Assembly: GCF_945859685.1 (NCBI RefSeq)
Contig: NC_079148.1
Span: 123,275,621-123,339,620 of the forward strand
Length of the DNA stretch: 64,000 nucleotides
Direction of reading: 5' to 3'
Origin: Eupeodes corollae
Lineage: Eukaryota; Arthropoda; Insecta; Diptera; Syrphidae
Below, one piece after another: positions 12,421 to 23,329 of this stretch. The translations under genes were made by a program, and so were the position numbers. The notes below the pieces were generated by a model, which saw only the letters and a list, made by a program, of their open reading frames with translations, ran no database searches and was not told the DNA's origin. How positions within the stretch are numbered: the first letter of the stretch is position 1; the number at the start of each line of letters is the position of its first letter.

Positions 12421-13010
12421 TTACCTTAAATGTTTTAAGAAAAAACCAATGAAGACAAATATTGCACAAGTGACTTATGTCATAAATAACTAAAAATAAA
12501 CATTATTTAAGAGTTTCATAACATTTTGATTTTGGAAAAAACCTCAAACTTGACGTTAAAAAATAATCCGAATTGATGAAGCTTTGCAAAATAATTTCTT
12601 ATTGACTTAACAGTCTATGAATGTTGACACAGTTGGATTCTATTTTAATAAAAATATTCTAATTACGAATAAGCAGTAGAATTGATCAACAAACATCTTT
12701 AAAAAAATGGATTTGTTGAATAACAAATTTAATGATAAACGATGATTAATATGTCGGAATCATTTATTATTCTCATGAATTTTGATTCAGCTTACCTAAC
12801 TGTCAGTTGTTTACTCTTATATAACAAAGCAAAAGCTGTGCAATTATTTGATGTTGTCAATAATTTAATTCTTCAAAGTAGTTACCGCTTCTTAAATTGT
12901 AGATTTGTCTTGTGTTTTAGGTTAAGCTTAATTTTTTTATTTAACAAATATAATTTTAGCTGAAATATTTAAGACAATCTTAAAAAAATTAAGAGTTTCC
13001 TTTATGCTTG
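12421..13010. other. Intergenic, no gene recognised
   Basis: AT-rich sequence without recognisable coding frames or repeats. Confidence 0.5.
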
Positions 13011-13166
13011 TTAACTTTCCATAGGAAGTTATTGTAAAGGGTCCGATTTGTCAAATTGAAAATTTTGACACTTCTCGACGTTTCAAGATCCCTAGAGTCG
13101 AAATAAAAGATATTGCGTGGGTGGGCACGTACATTCGTACGTCCGAACGTTCGCGATGTTTTTTTT
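13011..13166 (+). repeat. Family C A-end fragment
   Basis: The A-end palindrome, the TGTCAAATTGAAAATTTTGA block and the start of the CG-rich block are present. The copy breaks off after TTCGCGATGTTTTTTTTTCG. It is a truncated copy of about 155 bp. Confidence 0.8.
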
Positions 13167-13225
13167 TTCGTTTTGACGTACCCTTCAAAACAATTTTATT
13201 TTCCTGATAATGACATCAAGGTGTA

Positions 13226-13395
13226 CAGAAGGGCCTTTCCACAAATTCCAGTTTGTCATAGAGTATTGTCAGGTATAGAGGGGACCTACCCCTGCCAAAT
13301 CTTTTCGGCTAAGTTTTTCCATGGAACTATTACCCTTAAAGGATTTGTCAATTGCTTGCATGAGGCACAAGCCGTGAAAAAAATACTAAGTGATT
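13226..13395 (-). repeat. Old tRNA-derived SINE fragment, body only
   Basis: On the minus strand the sequence follows the body of the SINE copies at 49075-50219 and 52262-52508. Shared points are TTTTTTTCACGGCT, a GAAGCAATTGACAAAT-like stretch, and GTAGGTCCCCTCTATACCTG near the 3' part. The tRNA-like head and the tail are missing. It abuts the truncated family C piece. Confidence 0.6.
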
Positions 13396-14717
13396 TTATT
13401 TCAAATTTAGTTTTCGAAAAATAAAACACTACAAAGAGATAAAACATCTGAAAAAGGAATCGATGAGAAGTTATAAGTGTGGATCGTGGCCGAGAACACC
13501 CTGTATGCGATGAAGAAAACTATTTTCAAGCAGATTGGATTTACTTTGAAAATTATAAAGAGATGGGGAACCTCTGTTCCAGCCAAAATTCCCTAGGGGA
13601 ATTTTGTGTGACTGTTGGTTTTCCAAAAGAGCAATCCTGAAGCAAAACTTCCCTGAAAAATAGGAATAAAAACAAAAAAGGACCCAGACATGGGTATATG
13701 TTTTATTATCTATGTATTTTTCCAATTTAAAAAAAAGATTGCACGAAGAGCACATTCCTGAAACTAGAACTGTTTGTTTGCTTTTTATTTTATTTTAAGA
13801 AAAATGAAAACAGGATGTGTTTGATAAAAAATGCATCTTTCTAGAGTGGTTTGTTTTTCTGATGTGGGTTTTGTTGTTTGATGATAGATAAAGTGAAAAG
13901 TTTAACAAAGCAATTGGATGGATGGGTCAACGTATGTAACTACATATGACTTGAACTACCTTCTACATAGTTTTTAGGAACTTATTCTGTCTAGTTTTTG
14001 TTTGAGCATAACAAAAATGTATTTCCTGATTTTCAAATAGTTTGGTTTAAATTAAAAAAAAAAAAAACAGAAATTGTTATTGTTTTAATAAAGAATTGAA
14101 TAAAAACACAAAACCAATTATTTGAAAACCAAAACCAATTTTTAATTTGGGGCCTAAATAAGTAAGAAATAGAACTACAATATTGGATGGAATTGCCAAC
14201 AGACAACCCACCATTCAAGTCTCAGTGTGATGCTTTTGTTTTGTTTGTCAATTTTCGAAAAATTTTGTCATAATATGTCATCTTAAAAAAAGAAAGCTGA
14301 CATTGTAATACAAAGAGCAGTTATCAAACTGAGTATTACTGATTATGGGCTTGTAGCTCATTTTGGTTGAAGTAGGATATAATTGACTATATGACATTTA
14401 AAATAAATAAAATAATAAATAATAAATTTTGGAAAATTTAAGTCATTCCGCAGAAACTTCCAGCCATTGACTTCTTATTCAGATTAAGTTACTTTAATGT
14501 CGGGAATAATAATAGCAGTTGAGGAAATTATTGCAACCCTCCTGCTTGGGCACCTTATAGGATTTATACTAGATGCAAGGTTGAGTGCATGCAAAGTTTA
14601 TTTGTATTAATGACAAACCACACCGTTGAATGTGAAATAAAACCAATTATGATTTATTCCACCATGTTTAAGTGTATTAAGACCAACTGTTGAAATTGGC
14701 TTTATTACACTTTACAA
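13396..14717. other. Intergenic, no gene recognised
   Basis: No coding frame, RNA gene or family repeat is recognised. The sequence is AT-rich with short homopolymer runs. Confidence 0.5.
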
Positions 14718-14761
14718 AAGTGAAATAAGGTAAATTCTTGAAATATGGCCTTATTTCACTT
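14718..14761. repeat. 13-bp perfect inverted repeat
   Basis: AAGTGAAATAAGG (14718-14730) and CCTTATTTCACTT (14749-14761) are perfect inverted repeats with an 18-base spacer. A third partial copy of the same word (TGTGAAATAAAACC) lies about 90 bases upstream. The role is unknown. It lies some 300 bp beyond the trypsin poly(A) signal. Confidence 0.5.
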
Positions 14762-15036
14762 GGCTTTAAGTCACGGCACTAATATCGACTAACTCCTTAG
14801 TGATCCTCAAATCTATTCACAACCAACATTGAACAATATGTCCAACAATATTTGTCGTCCCAAAGTTATTGATTCGATGTCGAAAACCAGATAAGTTTGC
14901 TAAAAGGAAAGAAGTACACAAGACCTTGTTTGGTCACTAGCACTATCGTGCCTCTTATAGTAAATAATAATAATAATTTATACCAACTTCTAAGAAAAAC
15001 ACCAAAATTCTATTCATTGCTTTTTATCAGAATAAC

Positions 15037-15042
15037 TTTATT
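15037..15042 (-). terminator. Poly(A) signal of the trypsin gene
   Basis: AATAAA on the minus strand, about 32 bases downstream of the trypsin stop codon. This is the spacing expected for a compact fly digestive-enzyme gene. Confidence 0.7.
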
Positions 15043-15073
15043 AATTATTCTTATCAATTGACATGCTTTCCAT

Positions 15074-15841
15074 TTAAAATGCCAATCCAGTTGTTCTCCT
15101 CAAATAGGATCTTACATCAGGGTGTGTAAGATCGCAGTAAATTCCTGGGAATCCCTTTTGCGCACATCCAGCTCCCCAGGATACTACTCCAAGCTGTACA
15201 TTCTTGTCAGCCATTGCAAGAGGGCCACCGGAATCTCCTTGGCATGAGTCCTTTGATGGTCCATCTGCACAGATCATTGTGTCCAAAATCATGTTGCGAT
15301 ATCCGTATTCGTAAGATTTGCATTTATCATTTGGAAGGAAACTCAACTCAACCGATTGCAAATTTGTTGGAAGTTCATCATTATTTTCAGACAATTTTCC
15401 CCATCCAGAAACTACGACACGAGAATTCATTGGAGGAAGAGTTTTAGGAAGAGTGACGGGTTTGATTGCAGCAGAAAAAACTACACTTGACGACAATTTA
15501 ATCAGACCCACATCGAAATTCATTGATTTAGAATTATATTCTGGATGCATCGAAACGAACTCGGCATTTTTAAGAACACCTCCTTGATTCCATTTTGAAG
15601 ATCCCAACCGAACAGTAAGAAAGGGAACTAGATTCTTTTGAATAATATCGGTCACACAATGAGCAGCTGTGAGAATCCAATTTGGACTCAAAACACTTCC
15701 TCCACAGAAATGCGAGCCATGTTGTTGCAGAGAGACCTGGTATGGATATTCGGAAATCGAACTTGTCCTACCATTGACGATACGATCTTCCATTCCCCAT
15801 ACTAGGGCCAAAACACTTAATGCAACCAACAAGCGAAACAT
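15074..15841 (-). CDS. Trypsin-like serine protease precursor (secreted, S1 family)
   Basis: A 255-residue, single-exon gene for a secreted trypsin zymogen that would cleave after Lys or Arg, probably in the gut. Residues 1-16 (MFRLLVALSVLALVWG) are a signal peptide. A very short propeptide (MEDR) precedes the activation site R20-I21 in RIVNG. The catalytic triad is intact: His61 in LTAAHC, Asp110 in NFDVGLIKL and Ser204 in GDSGGP. Asp198, six residues before the serine, sets trypsin specificity, and SWGAGC lines the pocket. Cysteine pairs 46-62, 174-191 and 200-226 fit the family. Cys236 in GIYCDL is an extra, seventh cysteine with no obvious partner. Length and single-exon structure are usual for fly gut trypsins. 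The start is fixed by the signal peptide and a promoter 13 bases upstream. The gene stands alone, so no tandem cluster is seen in this window. Confidence 0.96.
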   Translation of the reverse strand: MFRLLVALSVLALVWGMEDRIVNGRTSSISEYPYQVSLQQHGSHFCGGSVLSPNWILTAAHCVTDIIQKNLVPFLTVRLGSSKWNQGGVLKNAEFVSMHPEYNSKSMNFDVGLIKLSSSVVFSAAIKPVTLPKTLPPMNSRVVVSGWGKLSENNDELPTNLQSVELSFLPNDKCKSYEYGYRNMILDTMICADGPSKDSCQGDSGGPLAMADKNVQLGVVSWGAGCAQKGFPGIYCDLTHPDVRSYLRRTTGLAF

Positions 15842-15847
15842 ATTGAT

Positions 15848-15886
15848 AACTTCTGATCTTTAATTTCTGAACATGGCTCTTTTATA
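15848..15886 (-). promoter_or_regulatory. TATA box and initiator of the trypsin gene
   Basis: On the minus strand TATAAAAG (15879-15886) is followed 32 bases later by ATCAGAAG, an initiator match, placing +1 near 15854. The 5' leader would be only about 13 bases, typical of strongly expressed insect digestive proteases. Confidence 0.75.
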
Positions 15887-15889
15887 GCG

Positions 15890-16490
15890 ACAGAAAATTC
15901 GTGGATTATTTACTTTGCGGCAACTGTATTTCGATAGCAAATAATATTTGTATTTAAACAGAATTAGACGCAATCAAACAACTTAAATCTTTAAAAACAT
16001 TATTCTTTGGGCTCTGAACTTTTTTGTCGCTCTTTCTAGTTATATAACTATTTATTTAAACATAGAAATCAAAAGACAATATTGATTATTTAAAGAGGAA
16101 CTGTTCTGAATTCTGAATTGCATAAGTTGGCAACAGGAACACATTGCATAGGCCAGAGGAATGTCGGTAAAGCTTGCCAAAAAATATTATTATCATCATA
16201 TCTTCAAGTAAAAATGTATTTCTTTACAAAGCTTCTATCTCATCTAAAACTATTCCTCAATCTTGAACTAAGGTGTTGTTTTTCAATACAAAACGTAGCT
16301 TGCCTTTCCTTTATACATATTATTAATTAAAGCCTTTCGCAATTTAAGAAAATTATACATTTTGGTTGAGCCTAAACATCTCACGAATCAATAACACGAG
16401 TTATGTTACATGTCATGAAATGAATATTATTTTGAAAACTATTTAAATGACGAATTTTGTACGGATCAAAAAACTGGAACAAACATTTTT
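15890..16490. other. Upstream region of trypsin, no gene recognised
   Basis: About 600 bases upstream of the trypsin promoter. It may hold control elements, but I recognise no specific site and no second gene. Confidence 0.4.
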
Positions 16491-16494
16491 TTTT

Positions 16495-16690
16495 TAATAT
16501 TTTACCAAAACAAATTATTTTATCTCCAAAATAATTTTATGAAACAAAAAATAACGTTTTTGACATTTTAAAAATTTTCGAGAAAAATAGTACCTGTAGT
16601 GATTTTTTTACAAGAAAACGAAATCTAAATAAAAAAATTGTTGAAAAAATGATTTTCGACTCACATATCTAGGGAAAAATTAAAATTATT
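16495..16690 (+). repeat. Degraded family C fragment
   Basis: Contains the order ATTTTATCTCCAAAATAATTTT, AACGTTTTTGACAT, GATTTTCGACTC seen in the core and first monomer of family C. Both ends are missing and there are many changes. Confidence 0.6.
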
Positions 16691-16811
16691 TTATACTGTA
16701 CAAAATATTGTTGTTTATATTTATTTAAATTTGGGTCAGAAATTTGATTGAGATTTTTTCATCCCAAGGAAATATTGTGTTTTGTACTAATTAAATATAG
16801 TATTTTCCTAC

Positions 16812-16895
16812 AGTTGTAGATAGAGGCAGAGATTGAACCCAACATCTCTGATGTTTGACAGGCCAACGCACTAGAATCACGTCACGGGTATTAAA
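16812..16895 (-). repeat. tRNA-derived SINE, 5' head only
   Basis: On the minus strand ACCCGTGACGTGATTCTAGT leads into GCGTTGGCCTGTCA and GGTTCAATCTCTGCC, matching the SINE head. It covers the region of the A-box and the B-box (GGTTCAATC) of an RNA polymerase III promoter. The body is lost. Confidence 0.7.
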
Positions 16896-18900
16896 ACAGT
16901 TTCATGGTTTTAAAATATGAATAAAATCACTTGTTAAACTTCGAAAACCTTTAAGGTGTATTTCAATGTTAAGATTACAGAACAGACGTGATTTATGTCG
17001 ATATTCAAATCGTACAAACCTTTTAACTCCCTTATAGCTTAGTTCAAAAGCACCTGAAGTAGCAATTGAGTTGCTACGGTGTTGCAATTGCAACAACTGA
17101 TGCCCCCTTGGGTCATTATACAGTTAGCTCTAGCAAATACACTACAGTCTTACTCTCTCTGAAACAGCAACAGGATTGCAAAACTCAATCACCATTAAAC
17201 CAAGGCCGCCATCCCCATATTGCTATTATTATGATCGTCATTAACATTCGCATTAAATGAATTGAGTAAACAAGTTGCCAGGCTCACCACGGAATTAACG
17301 GCCCGGTCATTAATAAGAAAAATGTCCATTCCATTTCATTTCATGTTACCCTAACAAGGTGACCGCGACAACTTTAAGCCTTGTCTTGAATGCCGATGCC
17401 ATGCCAATACCAACTTGAAGTGAAGGTTGAAGCTTGTTGCATTTCGAGAGGAAGGACATTTTAGTGATGTTATTGCTGAAGATTATCGCGAGGGATTTGT
17501 CAGCAAGTAGCTATTGTGGGCAATTTGAGTCAGTGGTTTTTACTGGTTGGCTGAATGTGGCATTAATGATAATATGGATGTCAGTTAAGAACGTCTTTAT
17601 GTGCAGGACACGTCTCAAAATAACCTGTGTTGGTTAATTTGGTAAAAATGTTATTTTTGTTAATTTACCAAATCAACACTGATGAATTGATGAAATTACG
17701 AAACAACTCATATTTCTTATATAAACATTTTTAAATTTAATGATTGTTGGAACTAGGAAATAATTCCTATATTGAACTATAGAAGACCGAAAAAAGAAGG
17801 ATACTTTTCATCCAGTTTGACCGCATTCCCGTGTGACATGACATAATACAGCGTCAAAGAGAATACAAGTCACCATGAAACGTGGCGTAACGAAAATCAT
17901 CTAAAAAGAATTAAAAATGGTGCATAAATTTGCATAAGAAGTACTTAACCGGACATTCAAAGATTTATGCAATAACTTGAGATGTTTTGCAGGAGTAATT
18001 ATCTTACTTTCTTGTAATTTCCGCAAAACATTGCGAGTAATTCCAAGAACAAGAACTGCCTCAATGGCGTTATGTGAAAAAACTTCATCAGACATGATAA
18101 ATCTTCTGAATATTTCTCTGAGCAATTGCTAGGCGGATTGATTTTACTGTCTTCAAACTTCTGTGTCATTGTCTTCCATGGAAAGACGAACTTATCATCA
18201 AAATGTTCTCAAATATCATTACTATTACTAGCGAGTAATTTTACTGCCTAAGAATAAAGATTTTAATACCCTAAATTACATTATGGAAAATAAGATCATT
18301 GGAACTATGCATTCATTCAAATGTTTTTGACTGTGTTTCAATTGCAGATGAGGTAACCAATTTTCTAATTGAATTTTTGTGTGGGTTTGTCGAAAGGCCA
18401 TCTGCATTTAATCATTAAAAATCTTTAACTTTTTATTTGTATTTCGTAAAGCTTTCAATAACCCATTTCAAAATATTCGTCATGATTTTTTAAGAATGGT
18501 CCTTATTTTGGAATCTGTATCGTCATTTACATAGAGGAATTAAATCTCCCCTAAATTTTATAAATATTTCAAATATAATTTTAACATTTTTATGCCCAAG
18601 AAAGAGCTCATGTGCCTTCGAAAAGTTTCAGCAAAATTTTGAGTTACAGGCATCTTCATATTAAAGTGATTATTTTGCTCTATAATTTCTTGTTTTAAAG
18701 ATAACTCTTCAGTTTAGTGATTTTTAACACTTTAGTTCTATAAGAAATTCCGAAAGAAATAATCTATGAAAATATATTATTTGACTCTTGAATAACTATT
18801 AAAATCGGTTAATTGTGGTCTCTGAAAACAATTTTAAAACAAAATTACGGTTTAATAAGAATTACTCTTCTGGAAAAATACAAAATTATATTTTTTTCTA
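16896..18900. other. Single-copy-looking sequence, no gene recognised
   Basis: Part of this stretch (about 17060-17480) is richer in GC and lower in simple repeats than its surroundings. That could fit conserved noncoding DNA or a decayed element. A 74-residue frame on the minus strand at 17901-18125 shows no recognisable domain. Confidence 0.4.
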
Positions 18901-19022
18901 TTAAAAGAAGTAGGTTAGGTTAGGTTGGAGTGGCTGTCAAGATGTCATTGACATGACACACGTAGACCTCAAGGGTCCATTGTGATACCACTAATGAGGT
19001 TACTCATAGGAGAGTAATGAAT

Positions 19023-19316
19023 TTAAACAAACCACTTTGTACTTTTAATAAAGTTGGAGAGACGTTTTGTGTCAATCGTTGCCAGTTCACTGGTATTATC
19101 GAAGAAGGGATTACCGACAAAGTAATTCCTTCTAATGGAGAGTGCTGGACATGTCCACAGAAGGTGTTGGACTGTTTCCTCTTCCTCCTCGTCCATGCAG
19201 CTTCTACAGAAGTCATTTGTGTAGACCCCTAGCCTCAGAGCATGTCTTCCTATGAGGCAGTGTCCCGTTATTACTCCAATTGTAGAGCTTATACTTTGTC
19301 TGCTCAGTGATATCAA
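19023..19316 (-). pseudogene. C-terminal zinc-knuckle region of the same LINE
   Basis: After SSTIGVITGHCLIGRHA comes FCRSCMDEEEEETVQHLLWT and CPAL, a C-x2-C...H-x4-C zinc-binding motif near the end of the protein. The same segment occurs at 58260-58574 in the second copy. Confidence 0.85.
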
Positions 19317-19450
19317 GCTTTTTGACCGTTTTAAGTCAATACTTGGCCATATTTGCTTGGTTGCTAGGCAGGTGGTACTTTGTGACCATCTAGCATTTGT
19401 TGTTTCTAGAGCATATTGCTTTAGAAGATATTTGCATGTAGCAAGTGTTC

Positions 19451-19915
19451 CTATGTTATGTTTTTATCTAACATAAGGCAGAAGTGTTCCGTTTTTGGCG
19501 AGCTCATCGGCTTTGCAATTTCCCTTAATGCCCTGTGGCCCGGCACCCAAATGAGGTGAATATTTAACTGTTCCGTCATCTCATTCAGAGATGATTGACA
19601 ATCGTGGACTGTTCGAGAGTTTTTGGAGACAGACGCGAGAGATTTAAGAGCAGCTTGGCTGTCTGAGAAGATTTGTATATCCTTACAAGATATAACGTTT
19701 TCTTTGAGCCAGGATAGTGCTTCTTTAATTGCCATTAATTCTGCCTGGTATACACTACATTGATTGAGAAGTCTATAGAATAGACTGAGATTCAGTTGTT
19801 CTGAAAAGATACCACTTCCAACTCCGTGATCGGTCTTTGAACCGTCAGTATAGAAGTGTACCGTCTTCCAGGGGTCCCTCTTCTTCCCAGGAGGATCTTG
19901 AAGGGATGGACACAT
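19451..19915 (-). pseudogene. RNase H domain of the same LINE
   Basis: VHFYTDGSKTDHGVGSGIFS carries the first catalytic aspartate, and the conserved acidic positions in YQAELMAIKEAL and FSDSQAAL follow. IHLIWVPGHRALREIAK matches the last motif of retroelement RNase H. The frame breaks soon after (SSPKTEHFC), so the domain is not continuous with the C-terminal piece. Confidence 0.88.
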
Positions 19916-20837
19916 GGAATCTTTTAATAAATACCATTTTTGGGGTGGTATAGTCTAAGCGATCTGGGATAGATCTGAAATTGTCTAGAATAGTTGTATG
20001 TCCAGTATTGTTACTGGTAAATTGAGAGGTGGCTCTAAGCCTTACACATGAGTTGGCAGCCACCTTTTTAGAGAAGATGTCAAGTGGTGTTAGGTTTAAA
20101 AGCACTTCCAGTGCTGCGGTTGGTGTTGTGCGAAGTGCTCCTGTGATGCACATACCTGCTGACCGCTGGACTTTAATAAGCTTATTTAGATTTACCATCT
20201 TGTCCAGTGCGGTCCACCATACAACGGCTCCATAAATGAGTATCGGCCTGATTACCGAAGTGTATAGCCAGTGGGTTATTTTTGGGGAGAAGTCCCATTT
20301 TGATCCTATGGCCTTTTTACAAGTAAAAAGCGCTACAGTAGCCTTTTTGACTCTTTCATCAATATTTGCCTTACAATTTAGTTTTTTGTCTAAAATGAGG
20401 CCCAAATATTTAGCTTGGTCGGAAAAGCTTAATGGTATTCCTTTAATCTTGGGTGGGCTAATCTGAGGAATTTTATATCTTCTCGTAAAGAGTATTAATT
20501 CTGTTTTGTGTGGGTTGACGTCCAATCCACATTGCTTAGCCCATTTAGTTAGCCTGTTTAGGGCATTTTGTAGGAGTTCCGAGAGAACTTGGGGGTGCTT
20601 TCCAGGTACGGATATCGCAACGTCGTCAGAGTAGGCAATCACCTTGAAACCCTCTGTTTCCAATGCTGTAAGTAAGTCATTTACTACCATGTTCCATAAA
20701 AGAGGCGAAAGGACTCCACCTTGGGGAGTGCCTCGATTCACCGATCTGGTGGTAGTAAAACTTCTCATGTTAGAAATTATTGTCCTGCTTTTGAGCATGA
20801 GACTTATAAGATCTATGAGTGACTTCTCTAATTTCAG
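19845..20837 (-). pseudogene. Reverse transcriptase of the RNase H LINE
   Basis: Open from the 5' truncation point (LKLEKSLIDLISLMLKSRT) for about 330 residues. It has the reverse transcriptase blocks VNRGTPQGGVLSPLLWN and the catalytic VIAYSDDVAI (YSDD), then the thumb region (KYLGLILDKKLNCKANIDER). The fingers and the endonuclease are missing because of the 5' truncation. The frame is lost near 19850-19910, where the RNase H frame takes over, so one indel separates the two domains. The catalytic residues are intact, unlike the copy at 56.4-58.7 kb. Confidence 0.9.
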
Positions 20838-21533
20838 CTTAAAAGAAGTAAAAATAAGAAAACAAAAATAGAGAACATTTTTAAAATCTCTTTGTAATTT
20901 AAAAAAAATTTAATTTTTAATTTTTTGCTAACAATTTTGTTAAATTGTTTACAAAAAATGAAAAAAAAAGAGGCTGAGATACGACCCATAACTATCCATC
21001 TCGTCTGTCGATTAGTTTTGCTTAAAAGGTTTGTAAGTTTTCGTGTTTTGTTAAAAAAATTGTGGATAATTATTCTTAAGAATTAACTTAAAATTACCAA
21101 CAAACCTTTTTTGTGTGCAAGATTTTTAGTCAAAAACCAATTTTCAAAGTTTTTACATCCTTTATTAACAAATACAGATTGGATTTTTCTAAGAAAATTT
21201 ATCACAGAATGAAATCGTTTTGAAAGTCAATACTTGAATTTTAGAGTAATCGAGAACCGAACATCAATTTTTACCAATTTTGAGTACTATTTTTTGCATA
21301 TTTAAATTTGAATGTCTAAAAAATATTTTCTATAAGATGAAAAAAGTTTGAAGACAATGCTTCAAATTTTAAGAAAGATATTTGAGGAGAAAGTAAATTT
21401 TTACCAACTATTAATATTGCTTTTTTTAAATAAGTAAAAAAAATACCAATTCAATTTTTCTCAAAATTTTACTAAATGTTGACAACATTATTTGGTATAA
21501 GATACAATTTGTTTGAAACCAATTTTAAAATGA

Positions 21534-21735
21534 TTTTTTTTTAATAAGCACACACTCAAGGGAGAGAGGAATTGAAAGGAGGTGTCGGTAAACATTGGTT
21601 TTGAATTCCTGAATATTGCAATGGATGGGAAAGACAGAGTGTGGCAAGGCATTCCACATTCGCGTAGAACGGCTAAAGAAAGAATCTCTGTAATTGACAG
21701 TGCGACCAAAGTTGGGCTCGAGGGAATATTAATAA
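21534..21735 (-). mobile_element. LINE 3' end in reverse orientation
   Basis: Starts with a run of T (a poly(A) tail on the minus strand), then TAATAAGCACACACTCAAGG. It is the reverse complement of the last ~200 bp of the LINE that follows at 21736-23329, lacking about 45 bp near the 3' end. It has its own substitutions, so it is a separate copy and not part of the same insertion. Confidence 0.85.
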
Positions 21736-23247
21736 GCATCCGCTGGTCCGGATGGTATCCCCGCTATTGTTCTGAAGAGGTGTTCTTCAACGCTGGCAAA
21801 ACCACTGCGTAAGCTTTTTCATCTGTCCTACTCCTCTGGTCTCGTTCCGAGCGGATGGAAAACGGCATTTGTCCAGCCTATTCCCAAAAAAGGCGAATCT
21901 TCCTCACCCTCTAACTACCGACCGATTGCACTTACGTCCCTTCTTTCCAAGGTCATGGAAACGCTGATTAATTATCAGCTCAAGAAATATCTTGAAAATC
22001 GAAAGCTTCTTAATGACCGGCAATACGGCTTTCGTAGCAATAGGTCCACTGGTGATCTCATGGTTCATCTCACCGAACAGTGGAGCAAATCTTTACATCG
22101 TTTTGGAGAAAGTAAGATTATTGCACTTGATATTTCAAAAGCATTTGATAGGGTTTGGCATCAGGCTCTGTTATCGAAAATGCGTGCATTCGGTTTTCAT
22201 GAATCCCTGCTTCATTGGATTAGTAATTACCTTTCGGATCGTTCAATACAAGTAGTATTGGATGGATTCAAGTCTGAAAACCATAAAATAAATGCTGGTG
22301 TGCCCCAGGGCTCTGTTTTATCTCCAACACTCCTTCTCATTTTTATTAATGATCTTCTGTCTGTAACATCTAATCCAATACATTGTTTCGCTGACGATAG
22401 TACTCTTAGCTTTTCATATTCGTTTTCAGACTCACATCCCTCTTCTTTGGATGTGGAACTGCAACGACAAAATATGATAAGGTCATTAAATTCCGATCTA
22501 AACAGCATTGTTCAATGGGGATTAAAAAACCGCGTGGAATTTAATGCTTCGAAAACGCAATGCTGTCTTGTATCGTTAAAGCGAGACATACCCCCATTGC
22601 CATTATCCATGGATGGCACTTGCATCAATGAGACTGAACACCTCGATATTCTCGGTATGTGTGTCACCAACCACCTCTTATGGAATGATCACATACGCGA
22701 TGTCGCCAAAAATGCCGCAAGGTGTTTGGGTTTTCTTAGGCGATGCAAGAAATATTTCACCCCTTCTGATCTGGCTGTTATCTACAAGACTTACATACGT
22801 CCAAAGCTTGAGTATAACTCCCATCTCTGGGCTGGTGCTCCTGCAACTTACTTAAGCCTCTTGGATAGTATTGAACGTAGAGCATTTAAATTGATAGATG
22901 ATAATATCATCATAAGTTCATTTACTTCGCTTGAACATCGTCGTAAGGTCTCTTGTCTGACCCTTTTTTACCGTTATTTTAACGGCTTATGCTCTAGTGA
23001 AATAGCCAGCTGCATTCCTCCCCTTAAACAGTTCAACCGTAATACTCGCGCTTCTAGGAATGCTCATCAGTATACCCTCGAGCCCAACTTCGGTCGTACT
23101 GTCAAATACAGAGATTCGTTCTTTAGCCGTACTACGCGAATGTGGAATGCCTTACCACACTCTGTCTTTCCTAGTCATTGCAATATTCAGGAATTCAAAA
23201 CCAATGTGCACCGACATCTCCTTTTAAACCCTCTCTCCTCTTCCTAG
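21736..23247 (+). pseudogene. LINE reverse transcriptase, open but 5'-truncated
   Basis: The frame is open for 503 residues from the truncation point to the stop at 23247; the first methionine is at 21955. Order: the ASAGPDGIPAIVLKR start of the domain, then PSNYRPIALTSLLSKVME. Next come IIALDISKAFDRVWHQALLS (first catalytic aspartate), NAGVPQGSVLSPTLL and IHCFADDSTL (FADD active site). The LDILGMCVTNHLLWNDHIRD thumb and a C-terminal region ending WNALPHSVFPS follow. The nucleic-acid-binding ORF1 and the endonuclease are absent. All visible catalytic residues are present. It belongs to the Jockey/CR1 side of LINEs; I do not assign a clade more finely. Confidence 0.92.
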
Positions 23248-23329
23248 TGCTCACACTGTGCATCTGCATAATAAGGGTAGTAATATCCCCTTGAGTGTGT
23301 GTTTATTATAAAAAAAAAAAAAAAAAAAA
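21736..23329 (+). mobile_element. Non-LTR retrotransposon (LINE), 5'-truncated, poly(A) tail
   Basis: Begins abruptly within the reverse transcriptase domain and ends with a 3' untranslated region (CCCCTTGAGTGTGTGTTTAT) and a run of 20 A (23310-23329). It is the best preserved of three related copies, the others being 11145-12420 and 30650-34379. The reading frame is open throughout, which implies a young insertion. Confidence 0.92.

Larger units (their letters stand above)
18901..20850 (-). mobile_element. LINE with RNase H (LOA/I-like), 5'-truncated, with target duplication
   Basis: The element proper is 18913-20838 and is flanked by a perfect 12-bp target duplication TTAAAAGAAGTA (18901-18912 and 20839-20850). 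Read on the minus strand it starts inside the reverse transcriptase, so it is 5'-truncated. It then carries an RNase H domain and a C-terminal zinc knuckle, and ends in a CCTAACCTAACC tail instead of poly(A). A related copy lies at 56409-58680. The clean target duplication suggests a fairly recent insertion, although the coding region already has frameshifts. Confidence 0.93.

Noticed and set aside
17901..18125. 74-residue minus-strand frame (MLREIFRRFIMSDE...)
   Set aside because: It looks faintly protein-like but shows no recognisable domain, no splice partners and no repeat copies; too weak to call a gene.
18913..18925. GGTTAGGTTAGG as telomeric or subtelomeric sequence
   Set aside because: Only two to three units, located exactly at a LINE 3' end, so it is the element's tail and not a telomere.
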